A stretch of 64,000 bases of DNA, taken from Maratus speciosus (taxonomy: Eukaryota > Arthropoda > Arachnida > Araneae > Salticidae). Positions 1-10,688 of the stretch are shown here, in pieces. Below the pieces are notes generated by a model. It did no database searches and was not told the origin of the DNA. It saw only the letters and a program-made list of their open reading frames with translations. Made by a program: the position numbers and the translations under genes. The number at the start of each line of letters is the position of its first letter. The first letter of the stretch is position 1. The DNA is taken from contig OZ010793.1 of NCBI GenBank assembly GCA_963932465.1, positions 254,087,333 through 254,151,332 of the forward strand, given 5' to 3'.

Positions 1-1087
1 AAATATAATAATATAAAAATCAATAATAAATGAAATTAAATTAGTCTTGATTAAATTTAATATTAACTATCTTGAGTATGAAATATAAATTTATATACAA
101 TATGTACAAAACAGAGAAGCATTACTCAAAAACCATCTTTAACAATTCCAAAACCAAATAATGATTACCCTAAATGCATAAACTAATGCATGAAACCACT
201 GGACTTTTTAGAACAAATAAAATAACCGCATCTAAAATCCAAAACCTAGATCGACAATAACCATGCAAAGACGGCCAAAAACGCTATCCCAATTGACTTC
301 TTAGATCAAAGTAATATAAATATAAATGACTATAGCTTATTAACATAAAACGATTATTAGAAATAGATATTGCTACCATATTGTATATATATATAAATAA
401 TATCTCATAACGAATAAATTTATTAAAAGCTATAGCAAAAAAATTAACCTAATAAATTGAAAATATATAGGACAATATCATACAATAATAACAAGAAAAT
501 TCACATAAAATACATAACTAGAAAGGTAAAAATCATAAAATGAAACATTGCGATGATAAGAATGAAAAATTTAATGGAAATTCCTAAGGTAGGTATCAAA
601 TAACTACAAAGTAGAAATCATATAGTAATACACAAAGATTATGCGCTTTTGCAGCAAAGATCTAAGCGTATAATATTTAAAAGATTGCTAAAACATTTAG
701 CTACCTAGATATATATAAATATATATAAGATACCAATTAAGAAATAAATAATTCAAAATGAATTGTTGAATTCAAAATGATAAGATATAATAAAAAAACA
801 TCATAAAAAGCTTACATTCATAATTACATGCGCAAATGCAGCATAATAATTTGAATGCTAATATATAACCATTAAATAAACATTACCGACCATCATCAAA
901 AGCCGCATTATTGTGAATGAATTGACAATAAAAATGGATGCTACAAACCTATAATATAGAACTGTATGTATAAAATAAAGTACCTTATACTTAATTACAA
1001 GAATATATATATATATATATATGTATATATTGCATTAAAAGTGTAATATACATCAAACATGTACAATGAAAAATATTATGATATTAA
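1..1087. other. AT-rich DNA, no gene seen
   Basis: No open frame, RNA gene or terminal-repeat pair was recognised here. The stretch is very AT-rich, with short (AT)n runs near 1002-1022. It could be intron or intergenic DNA of the transporter gene whose exons begin at 20321. Confidence 0.5.
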
Positions 1088-1241
1088 TTGCAATATATAT
1101 ATATATGTTTGAGTACAGGAGAAAAAAAAATTTCAGCTTTTAGCTTTTTTTCTCACAGAAAACACCGATTTGCTTATATCATTGAATTCTGTACTCTTGA
1201 AAACGTAATTCAATATATAAGTTTTTCAATTATTTTTATAG

Positions 1242-1409
1242 GTATCCATATTCTTCTTTTTTTTTCTTCCATATTAATTCTTGTAATTAAGCATAAGGCA
1301 CTTTATTTTACTGTATTACTGTATGTATATACAGTTGTATATTATTGGTTTGTGATATCCATTTTTATTGTCATTTCATTCACAATATTGCGGTTTTTGA
1401 TGGTTGTCG
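1242..1409 (+). CDS. possible upstream exon of the CTL gene (two membrane segments)
   Basis: Weak candidate. A pyrimidine-rich acceptor (TTATTTTTATAG) ends at 1241 and a GTAATG donor starts at 1410, enclosing 168 bp with an open frame. The frame encodes two hydrophobic stretches separated by a short basic segment (VIKHKAL). The spacing recalls the second and third membrane segments of CTL1, where a basic IIRYISR lies between them. The surrounding DNA is so AT-rich that a hydrophobic frame could arise by chance. It enters with two bases of a codon and leaves with one, so at least one further unseen exon would be needed before the exon at 20321, which starts in phase 0. No such exon was recognised. 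Confidence 0.18.
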
Positions 1410-1424
1410 GTAATGTTTAATTAA

Positions 1425-1447
1425 TGGTTATATATATATATATATAT
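1425..1447. repeat. (AT)n microsatellite
   Basis: Alternating TA run directly before the TIR element at 1448. Its far edge ends in a shorter TATATA run at 2600-2606, so the element appears to have inserted into this microsatellite. Confidence 0.8.
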
Positions 1448-2599
1448 GGGGCATTCTCACAATCTTTTGACTTTCATGTCCCTGAATAATAATTTTTTAT
1501 TTAATACACTTTTTTGCGTTTTTTTTTTATTTCATATACTTGGGAACATCCCAATGCATGATTGCAGAACAAAATTAACGAGATAAATAAGTTTTGGACG
1601 ATGTTGGGGGTCCAAACACATGGAAAACTCATCTACCGTCCCGTGTCCCTGATGCTGATTTTCAAGTTTGGAGCTGCCTGGATAAAAATTTTTCAATAAA
1701 AATAATTCGATGTATTTTTTTTCTAAAACTGGAACTATTGTTTTATATAAACATGCAGCTAAAAATTAAAGTGCACACATTTTTAGGGTTTATATTATTT
1801 TTTGAACTCTGTACCTGGGTTTTAGATTTTTTACCATCCCTCTTCTAAAATTATACAGAAAATCACTTCAGATGCAGCGACAGAATTTTTATTCAAGTTT
1901 TTGCTCATGCAGAAGTATGCTAGAGAAAGAATATCTAAAGTTCTTTGACAGGAAATTTACTGCAGAATATAAATCAGCATTTAAATATCAATTTCAAGCA
2001 CCGTGGCTTTATTGGTATAGTCTTACCGTACCCAAGGTTTATTCCTGCACTTTTCGAGGTAAATTAAAAGAAAAATTTAATTTAATCCAATGTTAACAAC
2101 TGTTTCTAAAAATCAATGAACATTGTGGCTATCACTTAGTCTTAACATGATTTTCCTAAAAATAGATGGTAATTTTCCTTACCGTTCCATCCTTACCGTC
2201 TCTTTTTTTACATTTCGTCCATTTTTTTTACCATTTCGTCCCTTTTACCTTACCGTCCCTTCGTTAACACCCCTTTAAGACAATGTTATACAAAAATTCT
2301 GCATTAAAAGTACTATATTTGTATTATTTCTTATTTGAATGTCCTGAGGGTACTATGCAAATTCATTATAAATAAAAATTTAGAAGTAAATAAAAAGTTA
2401 TAGGGGTAAAATGGTAAGGAAAATTAAACTCGCAAGTTTAACTTAAACTTCGGTTAAATAAAAAAATTTGCTCTGCTGACCATTTTTTCTTTATTTTGAA
2501 TCATTAAGGCATTCGTCTATCAGATTAAAATATTAATTTAGCAAGTTTAATTTCGACAGATTTTTTTTCCCAAAAGTCAAAAGATTGTGAGAATGCCCC
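1448..2599. mobile_element. non-autonomous DNA transposon with TIR GGGGCATTCTCACAATC
   Basis: The stretch starts with GGGGCATTCTCACAATCTTT at 1448 and ends with its reverse complement at 2599; the perfect TIR is about 24 bp. It lies in a TA microsatellite, so the target duplication cannot be read. Inside, short TACCGTCCC/CATTTCGTCC-like motifs recur at 1636-1650 and 2180-2270. No transposase homology was recognised, so this is a MITE-like or internally deleted element of unknown superfamily. Confidence 0.75.
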
Positions 2600-3179
2600 A
2601 TATATATAAAATAACGATTATTTTTGTTTTTATCTCTATTTATTAATTTATTATCAGTTGCTTTACAATTTTTATTCGAAATCTAATATTTTGTGATTAA
2701 AATTTTACTACATAAGACCACTTAAAAGCTAATGTTATATAATTAAAATAAAATATCTAAATAAATGCAATAATAGTATCTCTTAAATTGACACAGAAAA
2801 ATATTTTAATATATCTATATGGAACTTCAATTACTTATTTTTAGTTAAGATTAGTTAATTTAGTTTAATATTGATTTCAAATATCTGAGTAAACAATAAA
2901 AAAAGTTATAAGCAACTTATTATAGAAATCTCATTATTTTATCATAATTTAACTAAGTCAATGGTAGTTTTAGAGTTGATAATTTTTTTACTAGAAAATT
3001 CAATCAAATTTGATAATTGATTATATATTATGTTCTTAACTCTATAACAATTGATTTTGTGTTAAGCATGAGAAATATATACGCTTTTTTTTTAATACAT
3101 CGTTATTATTACCAAGAAATACAATTGATGAAATGAGTAGCAGCGTTGTTACTCGTAAAATAGATTTTTTTCCTTTCAG

Positions 3180-3317
3180 GGAAAGAAGTTCGGTTCACCG
3201 ATATAGCCAATAAAATTCCCGGATTTTGCACTAATGCTAAAAATATTATGGAAAGTCAAATTTCGCATCCCCGAACGACATGTACTTTTGAGCAAAAACC
3301 TTTCTGGCTTCATTTTT
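3180..3317 (-). pseudogene. Tc1-like transposase remnant, central part
   Basis: On the minus strand this reads residues resembling the Tc1 family around the first catalytic region: FAQKYMSFGD, followed after a stop by a degenerate NIFS...SGNFIG that lines up with the usual VIFSDESKFNIFGSDG. It abuts the TTAA duplication of the foldback element at 3318. The upstream part of the same transposase lies on the far side of that insertion, at 8417-8670. The frame is broken and the catalytic aspartate is not present. On the plus strand the same DNA has an open frame and a good-looking splice acceptor at 3179, but that reading was rejected as a host exon. Confidence 0.45.
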
Positions 3318-3456
3318 TTAAGGCTGCTAGTCACTCAGTTTCTGAATTCCCCTCGCTAATGCTAAGTCTACGGACGTACAATGCATTCATATATTTAAAA
3401 TACCTACTGAGGAAATTAATATTTTTTAACTCATTTTTTCTGTGTACTCTTCTTAA

Positions 3457-3986
3457 CCCTTTACTGCACGATTTCTGCTATTTGTATGAAAAAAATTATT
3501 TGAATTCTATATATCGTTCTGATAATGGGAAAAAATAGTGAAAAAAATTAAATTTCAAATTTTCAGCTAAAATTTGATATTTTATGGCGTGTACCCTATG
3601 TACACAATTAGGGTTTTAAAATATTGTACTGCTATATTTTACAACTAAATGAGCTTAAATTAATTAATTTCATCTGCACACAATTAACACAATATTCAAT
3701 TAACACTCTGCAACTTTGTTTATATTAATATGTTTAAGTATTCAGTAAAAATAATGAAAGTAAATTTTACCTTAATAGCTTGATCGAATTTTTTTTTGTT
3801 TCCAAAGAACAAATTCTAATTTTTTGTCAAATGTAGCCATCTGACATGGACAAAATAAGTGTTATTCCATTCTTTGGACTGTTCTTAATCAGGGATATAG
3901 ATCATATTGACCAAATTCATGGCACATAATAAGAATTACAGTGTTTTTAGGTATGTGCCAGATGTGGCACGTCGTGCAGTGAAGGG
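3457..3986. mobile_element. TTAA MITE, TIR CCCTTTACTGCACGA
   Basis: The element begins CCCTTTACTGCACGA at 3457 and ends with the inverted TCGTGCAGTGAAGGG at 3986. It is flanked by TTAA at 3453-3456 and 3987-3990. TTAA duplication and a C-rich start are typical of piggyBac-type elements. No transposase is encoded; the ~530 bp interior is AT-rich. It sits inside the left arm of the foldback element at 3322-8412. Confidence 0.8.
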
Positions 3987-4008
3987 TTAAAGGATGCCTC
4001 TTTTATTC

Positions 4009-4312
4009 TGTTAGAGTGATGTAATCGCGCATTATATTTCATGAAATCATTTGGTTTCCGTTCTATCACGTCATTAACTTAAATACAACTGATTGGTTCT
4101 CTTCTTAGCAATTTCTATTGGCTGTATTATTAAAGGGCCTTATTGGCCTTCCTAGAATCCTTTCAAAATGTTATAAATATAGGTTACTTTCTTTTGTGCC
4201 TCACTGTATTCTCTGATTTTCATGTGAGATTGTCTCTGTAAATAAAACTTCAATGTACGATCAAACGGCCTTATCTTTCAACGCAGAAACTTTCCAACAC
4301 AGATTTTTAACA
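4009..4312 (+). repeat. 5' LTR of the first copia element
   Basis: 304 bp, starting TGTTAGAG and ending TTTTTAACA, preceded by the target duplication TATTC. It contains a TATAAATA box near 4173 and an AATAAA signal near 4241. Downstream, GCAGATCGTGG follows immediately and may be the primer-binding site, but the tRNA was not identified. Confidence 0.93.
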
Positions 4313-4444
4313 GCAGATCGTGGTTTACGAGAAAATTCTCTCTCTACTTCTTCTCTAAGATTTCAATGCGTTGATCTGAAAAGTAGGTCAATCACACTAG
4401 GATTTATTGCTATTTTTTTTTCCTTCAGTGATAAAATACGAGTA

Positions 4445-5002
4445 ATGGCTTTAAACGGAAAAGAATATGCAGTCACGGCATTTGAAGGGAATAACTTTCC
4501 AATATGGAGCAGAAGGGTAAATACAATATTTTCTGCAAAAGAGTTGGACGATTATTTAGAAAGAGAAGGAGATTTATCAAAAACTGAAGAAATAAGTAAA
4601 TCAAAAATGGCTTATGCGCTATTGCTAACGCTTCTAGATGATCGAATTTTAGCTTCGGTTCAAAAAGAGGATACGGCGTGCAAGGTATGGAAAACTCTTC
4701 AAAGTACGTATGAAGCTAAAGGAGCTGTTAATCAAATACTAACTCGAAAAAGACTAGCCGCAATGAGAAAAAGTAAAGACACTTCAATGAGACAACATAT
4801 CGATGAAGTTATAAAATTAATTACGGACTTACGGATATCTGGTGCTGAGGTAGGGGATACAGATTCTATTGTTTACATTCTGATGTCCTTACCGAAAGAT
4901 TACGAAGCGGTTAAAGTTGCGTTAGAAAATCAACCCAGTATCAATTTAACTTTAGAATTCGTAACTCAAAGATTAATAGACGCTGAGGCATTGATGCGAT
5001 AA
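4445..5002 (+). pseudogene. gag-like N-terminal part of copia element 1
   Basis: Start at the ATG at 4445 (MALNGKEYAVTAFEG), after the 5' LTR; the same frame is open further upstream into the LTR. The product resembles the UBN2/gag domain of copia polyproteins: NNFPIWSRRVNTIF near the start, then AYALLLTLLDD, VWKTLQSTYEAKG, and MSLPKDYEAVKVAL near the end. It stops at 5000-5002. The zinc knuckles that should follow in the same frame lie in another frame from 5086, so a frameshift separates them and the copy is broken here. Confidence 0.8.
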
Positions 5003-5085
5003 GTAGAATAGGCAAGAATAGCGATAAAAATTATTGCGTTAAATCTTCGCTGGATAACATTAGCGCTACAGCTACACATAAGAAG

Positions 5086-6240
5086 ATGATTTGTGAATTT
5101 TGTAAAAAGAGAGGCCATACGTCAAAATTTTGCAGAATGGAGACTTCTAAATACTATAAGTGCGGCAAAAGCGGTCACTATAAGCGCGACTGCAGACATT
5201 CGAAATTTAGTCCTACAACAAATTCGGACGAAAAACATTCAGCTTACGAAATATCTTTCGCAGCAGGAATTTTAGATATCGATAAATTCAGCATTGATTC
5301 CGGTGCAACGTCCCATATGTGTTCGCGGAAGGGATGGTTCAGCTCACTGAAACCAGCAACAGGAACTATTAGATGTGCTTCAAAATCTGCAGTTCTGGAA
5401 ATTCAAGGTATTGGGGACATTTGCGGTGAAATATCTAATAACGTACAAATTACTTTAAAGGATGTACTTTTTGTTCCAAATTTAAACGGACAGTTAATAT
5501 CAGTGAAAAATATAATGACTGCTGGATTTTATGTTATCTTCAAAAATGAAGCAGTTTTCATTGAAAAAGAAAACAAAAGTTTATTGTTTGGCCGTCGGAA
5601 AAATTGCGGTCAATATGCGAGTGATTTTTTACAGCAAAGTGAAACTGCTCTCAACTTAAATATTGATGTTAGCGATTTGTGGCATAGAAGATGTGGGCAC
5701 CCGTGCAATCAAGTCCTGAAACTGTTAGGATTGCCGATTTCAACAAATTTTTGTGAAATATGTACGCGCTCAAAGTTATGTGCAACACCTACTGGAAAAG
5801 GCCCCAGAAAAAGAGAATCCGAACCAATGGTGATGATTCACACGGACATATGTGGAACGATAGTACCCAAGACTTTTACAGGTGAGCAATATTTCATGAC
5901 TTTAATAGATGACTATTCGCGTTTTGCTGAAGTTCGCTTGCTTAAATGAAAGAGTAATGCAGCAAGTGAACTTAAAAGTTTCTGTAAACTTCATCCTACA
6001 GTAAGAAAAATTCGGTGCGACAACGCGAAAGAATATGTTGATGGTGAATTTTTAAAATTGCAAATGAAGCTGGCATTCTTATTGATCCTTCACCACCGTA
6101 TACTCCATGTTTGAATGGTGTATCAGAACGCGCTAATAGAAGTCTCTTAGAAAAAGAGCGGGCGATGTTATTTGAAGCTAATGATTTTGAACATGTATAC
6201 CGGAACATCAATGAAAATGAGTCAGACGACGAAAGCCAAT
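5086..6240 (+). pseudogene. zinc knuckle, protease and integrase part of copia element 1
   Basis: The open frame 5086-5949 carries a CEFCKKRGHTSKFC knuckle, a second knuckle with its first cysteine changed to tyrosine (YKCGKSGHYKRDC), the protease motif FSIDSGATSH, the integrase zinc-binding HHCC region (WHRRCGH ... CEICTRSK) and the first catalytic block HTDICG ... TLIDDYSRF. An in-frame stop at 5947-5949 interrupts it. The same frame continues with IRCDNAKEY, then shifts near 6060 to CLNGVSERANRSLLEKE with the third catalytic residue. The integrase C-terminal portion expected after this is missing, so the copy has an internal deletion as well as point lesions. Confidence 0.85.
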
Positions 6241-6375
6241 TTCAAGAAAGTGTAATCGATAGTTCCTTGCCATCTAGAGAAAAATACTGAAAATCCGGCC
6301 AAAGAAAGTGTTAGAAAATCATCCAGAGAAAAGAAACATCCCGTTAGGTTTCCAAAACCTGAAATTTATGAAGCA

Positions 6376-7914
6376 ATGCTTACTCAAGAAAAAACCTTAA
6401 ATTTTGACGACATTTGTACTCTGCCTCACAACGAACAACAAAAGTGGGAAGAAGCTATGGATGAAGAAATAGAGTCCATGAGAGAAAATGAAGTGTGGAA
6501 TTTAGAAGAGCTGCCAGTAGACAGAATTGCCGTCTCCTGCAAGTGGGTGCTGCGGAAAAAGAGAGACTGTAAGTGCAAAGCAAGACTTGTAGCTCGCGGG
6601 TTAATGCAGAAAGAAGGAGTGGACTATACTGAGACATTTTCACCTGTTATAAGCATGCCTGCTTTACGTTTAGTGTTAATTATTATGTTAAATGAAAATT
6701 TCAATGTTTTTGTTTTGTACGTTAAAACTGCTTTTCTAAATGGGGAATTAAATGAAAATATTTCTATGGAACAACCTAAGAGGTATGATGATAGTACTGG
6801 TAGAAAATGTAAACTAAAGAAAAGTTTATATGGTTTGAAGGAAGCCCCACGTCAGTGGTATCAAACATTTCTCAATTTTGTGATTAAGTTAGGTTTCAAA
6901 CAACTTAATTCTGAAGCATGCATTTTTATAAGACATGTAAATTCAAACAGAATATTTATGGCTCTTTACATCGACGATCTGTTGACTGCAGGTTCAGAAG
7001 TTCGAGAAATTAATGTTATTATTGATATGTTATCTAAAGAATTTCAAATGTCAAAATCAGAAAAAGCATCCGAGTTTTTGGGTATCCGAATGGAATTTAC
7101 CTCGGACGGTTTATATTTAGACCAAGAGTCCTATATTTTAAGGTTATTGAAAAGATTCAAAATGGTGGACTGTAATGGTAATCCCAGTTCCATTCCCATT
7201 GAAACTAAATTGACTGCTGCTAATTTTGCAAAAGGTAATCTCTTTAATGGGCCATATAGGGAATTGGTTGGTTCTTTACTCTATTTAACATATGTATCTA
7301 GACCTGATATTTTATTTTCAGTTAACTGCTTAAGTCAATTTCAGGAACAACCTACTGATGTTGCCTGGTGTGCTTTAAAGAAAATCTTGAGTTATTTGAA
7401 AGGTACTGCTAAATTTAAAATTAATTATAAGAAAGGAAATTTAAGTGATTTGGACCTTTCTCTTTATGTTGATGCTGATTGGGGTTCAAACTCAAATGAC
7501 AGAAAATCTGTCTCTGGTTATATTATTATGTTCTGTAATTGTCCTGTGTTATGGTGTGTAAATAAACAAAAGAGTATTGCACTGTCAAGTACAGATGCAG
7601 AAATAAATGCCCTGAGCAAAGGAATTCAAGATCTTTTATGGATCAAAGGTATCGCTAATGAAATTGTGGGTGTTAAAAATCTTATAGTATATGAAGATAA
7701 CCAATCATGTATTAAGCGTATTTCAAATGAAAATAATTTTGGACGGATGAAACACATCGATATTAAGTTGAAATTTATTCGCGATGTTGTCAGTAGAAAT
7801 GATATTAAAGAAGAATACATTTCTACTGAAGATCAAATTGCTGACATGCTTACAAAAGCACTTCCTAAAACAAAATTGTATGAACTTTTAAAATTATGCA
7901 CTTTCAAAATTTAA
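6376..7914 (+). pseudogene. reverse transcriptase and RNase H of copia element 1
   Basis: A 512-codon open frame. Reverse transcriptase blocks in order: WVLRKKRDCKCKARLVARG, EGVDYTETFSPV, VKTAFLNGELNENISMEQP, KKSLYGLKEAPRQWY, and the active-site box YIDDLL. RNase H follows: YVDADWGSN, DRKSVSGY, SIALSSTDAEINALSKG, EDNQSCI and MKHIDIKLKFIRD, ending with MLTKALPKTK. Although long and open, the catalytic aspartate of motif A (family LDVKTAFL) is tyrosine here (VLYVKTAFL), so the enzyme should be inactive. It is annotated as a pseudogene because the upstream frames of the polyprotein are broken. Confidence 0.9.
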
Positions 7915-7953
7915 ATTTTAGAATTTAAGATTTGATGTGCGATTAAGGACGGG

Positions 7954-8257
7954 TGTTAGAGTGATGTAATCGCACATTACATTTCATGAAATCATTTGGT
8001 TTCGGTTCTATCACGTCATTAACTTAAATAAAACTGATTGGTTCTCTTATTAGCAATTTCTATTGGCTGTCTTATTAAAGGACCCTATTGGCCTTCCTGG
8101 AATCCTTTCAAAATGTTATAAATATAGGTTACTTTCTTTTGTGCCTCACTGTATTCTCTGATTTTCATATGTGATTGTCTCTGTAAATAAAACTTCTATG
8201 TACGATCAAACGGCCTTATCTTTCAACGCAGAAACTTTTCAAAACAGATTTTTAACA
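7954..8257 (+). repeat. 3' LTR of the first copia element
   Basis: 304 bp, same ends as the 5' LTR (TGTTAGAG ... TTTTTAACA), followed by the duplication TATTC. A short purine tract (AAGGACGGG) precedes it as the likely polypurine tract. Confidence 0.93.
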
Positions 8258-8416
8258 TATTCTTGGTTCTCAAACAAGGAAAAAAGAGACATCCTTTAAG
8301 AAGTGTGCACAGAAAAAAGGAGTTAAAAATATTAATTTCCTATACGAATGGATCAAACGCCGATAGGTTTAACATTAACGAGGGGAATTCGGAAGCTGAG
8401 TGACTAGCAGCGTTAA

Positions 8417-8670
8417 GTTCTTGCATTCTTTTATGCGTCTATGTATTGTGTCTTTTAAGACATTGACATTGACACTGAGATTATTTTTAATTTGTCTTAT
8501 GCACATATTTTGTTTTGATGCCAATCTTCCAATTTTTCGATAAGTCTCTGAACACTTGTTAAACGAGGACGCCCGCTCTTGGTTTTCTGTCGAAATTGTT
8601 ATTTCTAGCACTTGCTTTGGATCCTCGCTTAATGCTTTATTCCTTGCTTTTAATGTTTTAAAATTCAAGA
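8417..8670 (-). pseudogene. Tc1-like transposase remnant, N-terminal HTH part
   Basis: The minus-strand frame reads RKIGRLASKQNMCIRQIKNN followed by VNVLKDTIHRRIKE. This is the second helix-turn-helix of the Tc1/mariner paired-like DNA-binding domain, where family members read RLAKKNPF...REI...VS..TIRRRL. It ends at the TTAA junction of the foldback element; the next part of the transposase appears to resume at 3317 and run down to 3180 on the far side. The candidate outer terminus of this transposon is the block ending near 9063 (GTGCCTAAATTTTTGAGTCG). No ATG is assigned; the remnant is old and broken. Confidence 0.55.
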
Positions 8671-9063
8671 ACTTTCAATAAAGGGAAACTTTCGATTTCA
8701 ACTTAAAAATCTTTAAAATTTTCTCTTTTTTATGAATTCCGTAAGCGTCGACCTCTTAAACAACAAACGGAAATTAAATATTCGCAGTTATATTGCTCAG
8801 GGATAATAACTGGTTAGTTTGAACGGTTGGTTAGTTGAAACAAATCGAATATTTGTTAACATTTGCATAATGTGCCTAAACTTGAGACAATGGCTTTGTA
8901 ACAGAAATAAAAAAGGGAGTAATTTTTAATTAAATAATGGTGATGTAAGAATTGTATTATCTCTAAGATGTTTAATTTGAATTACATTTTGAGTATTTAT
9001 ACCATATATTTCTCCTTCCAATTTTATTATTATATTTTAGCGTGTGCCTAAATTTTTGAGTCG

Positions 9064-10134
9064 GACTTATAACATTAATAAGTCCACCTTCAATGTACTA
9101 GTTGATTTTCTAAACATTGCACAGTAGACTAATCCCTTTTATTCTACAGGCACGAGAATTTCGGAATTAAGTTTTACATCTGTGAATAAGAAATGGTAAT
9201 GTCAGCAATTAAATACGCGAAATCAATATTACCTGCTTTAGCCGATTTAAAAAAAAGGATTATTTAATTACCTTAATAGGATTCTACTTGAGACACTTCC
9301 AAAATTCAAACGTAAATCACTTGGGAACCACTAAAATTAAGATTTAACTGAGTACTCTTAAATTTGGATATACCATGCTAATTCTATAGGTATATATGAC
9401 AAATAATAATTTTAAAAAAAAACTGCATATATACAATGATAGAAAATAAAATTATCTCAAATTACCGAGTTCGTTGGGCTCACTTGGCTCAGAGTATAAA
9501 AGCTTAATTTGTCTCAAGATAGAATGCAGCGGGCGTGACAAACGGCATACACACACAAGCCATTATAAATAGACTCAGATGCTGAAATATATATGTATAT
9601 ATATATTTTTTTTATTGCAACGCTAAAAAATGATAAATCATCATTTGTACAAAGTTCCTAACTCTAAGTTTATATAAAACAATGAAATGCATGCGTTTCT
9701 CTTCAATCAAGCTGAAATATTAATTCGGAAAAGATAACATGTAACGTACTCTAAAAATGTTAATATTTTGTAAAATAGTAATAATTGTTTGAATCTTCAC
9801 TTCCATCAAAACATCTGGAACGGGAAACACGTAATCATTTATTTTATGATTTTGAGATTTTACGCGAAAAAAAAATATATATTTGTAAGTTTTCTTCATT
9901 TGATATTATTTCAGTAACAATACCATTGATTTCTTTAGACTTTTCATTTTTACTGTTTTCACAAAAGACAAGTTTAACAATGATGCAGACGTCCATTTGC
10001 ACAATGTATTTCTTTTACATCGAGAGCTAGTGAAGAAAGAGAGTAAAGGCAAAGTTCTACATCTTTGGATCAAAATTTTCCATTTTTCTTGTTTTGAATT
10101 TTTTATATCCTTCAAGTGATTAGATTGCTGCCCT
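9064..10134. other. intron-like or intergenic DNA, no gene recognised
   Basis: No homology was recognised. A strong-looking acceptor occurs at 9149 (TTTTATTCTACAG), but the sequence after it does not read like the transporter family in any frame. Two TATA-like motifs (GTATAAAAGC near 9497 and TTATAAATAG near 9566) are seen without supporting context. Confidence 0.35.
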
Positions 10135-10254
10135 AAAGCGGTTTTTGCGATATCGTTGGTACCATGTCAAACTATCCAATATGAAAACAGTGTTGCCAGT
10201 GGGCTACTTTTTTTGTAATTCAGATTTCTTGATTGGCACTACTTTTTTGAAATA
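10135..10254 (+). repeat. left arm of an outer inverted-repeat element
   Basis: Blocks GGTACCATGTCAAAC, CCAATATGAAAAC and AATTCAGATTTCTTGA recur inverted at about 17770-17880, and part of the same unit occurs alone at about 59690-59770. The Tc1 transposon at 10255-17706 lies between the arms with a TA on its left side, so it appears to have inserted into this older palindromic unit. Confidence 0.65.
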
Positions 10255-10499
10255 CACTGGTTTCCAAAAATTAAGGAAAAATCACAAAAAGAGCGATAAC
10301 TCGTTCAAAAACCAACCTATCCGTGTGAAATTTGTATATGTTGTTAACTAAAAGATGCTAAATAAAATTACAAAATGCAAATTAGTGTCGCTGCAATCGG
10401 ATTGCGTCATCTTTGAGAAGCATAAAATTGCATCCTAGAGAGTATGGCTGCAGGTGTCGCTGACATTATGAGATAAGAAAACTGAGATAACCAATTCAT

Positions 10500-10688
10500 T
10501 AGTATGATCTCGAGGTATCATTTGAACGCAAAACTGCGATATAGAGCTATTGGAAGATTGGAGACAGGTCAAAGTCAGAAGTGACCAGATGGCTAATGTA
10601 AGCCTTTCTTTTGTTCATAGGCTTTAGCAACAATTTCAAACCACTGGTTCGGCCTCCAGAAGGTTCAGCCAAGAACGTGCAAGAGCTA
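10500..10688 (+). pseudogene. Tc1-like transposase, N-terminal piece
   Basis: The plus strand reads YHLNAKLRYRAIGRLETGQS, then after a stop and degenerate sequence, LATISNHWF and a run resembling SRRFSQ-RARA. This corresponds to the first helix-turn-helix and linker of the Tc1 family. Stops interrupt the frame. The reading breaks at the AGCTA target site, and continues across the copia insertion at 16682. Confidence 0.75.

Larger units (their letters stand above)
4009..8257 (+). mobile_element. Ty1/copia LTR retrotransposon, defective copy
   Basis: Complete LTR-to-LTR unit of 4249 bp with a 5-bp target duplication TATTC at 4004-4008 and 8258-8262. The order protease, integrase, reverse transcriptase, RNase H is that of Ty1/copia, not Ty3/gypsy. 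The coding region is broken by a stop, frame changes and a deletion in the integrase C-terminal part, and the first aspartate of reverse transcriptase motif A is a tyrosine, so this copy cannot be active. The two LTRs differ at about 14 of 304 positions counted by eye. It inserted into the loop of a TTAA foldback element. Confidence 0.95.
3322..8412. mobile_element. TTAA-flanked foldback element, split by two later insertions
   Basis: Left arm (3322-3452) and right arm (about 8275-8412) are inverted copies: GCTGCTAGTCACTCAG begins the left arm and CTGAGTGACTAGCAGC ends the right. The arms also share the GAATTCCCCTCG and TTAATATTTTTAACTC blocks. Both ends are flanked by TTAA (3318-3321 and 8413-8416). 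Without the TTAA element at 3457-3986 and the copia element at 4009-8257, the original unit was only about 300 bp and almost entirely palindromic. A diverged arm occurs at about 27260-27400. No coding capacity; probably moved by a piggyBac-like transposase supplied elsewhere. Confidence 0.72.

Noticed and set aside
1594..2096. Two frames of 74-84 codons at 1594-2096
   Set aside because: They lie inside the TIR element at 1448-2599 and show no recognised protein motif.
3248..3538. Plus-strand frame reading FFKAASHSVSEFPSLML after a good acceptor at 3179, which resembles the CTL motif before exon A
   Set aside because: The ASHSVSEFPSLML part lies in the arm of the TTAA foldback element (it recurs at 8375-8412, and partly at 27.3 kb), the upstream part reads as a Tc1 remnant on the minus strand, and there is no phase-0 donor to join exon A.
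9150..9195. Possible short exon between a strong acceptor at 9149 and GTAATG at 9196
   Set aside because: No frame resembles the transporter family, and the sequence lies next to a Tc1 end.
9490..9575. TATA-like boxes as a promoter
   Set aside because: No initiator, downstream frame or exon supports transcription from here in such AT-rich DNA.
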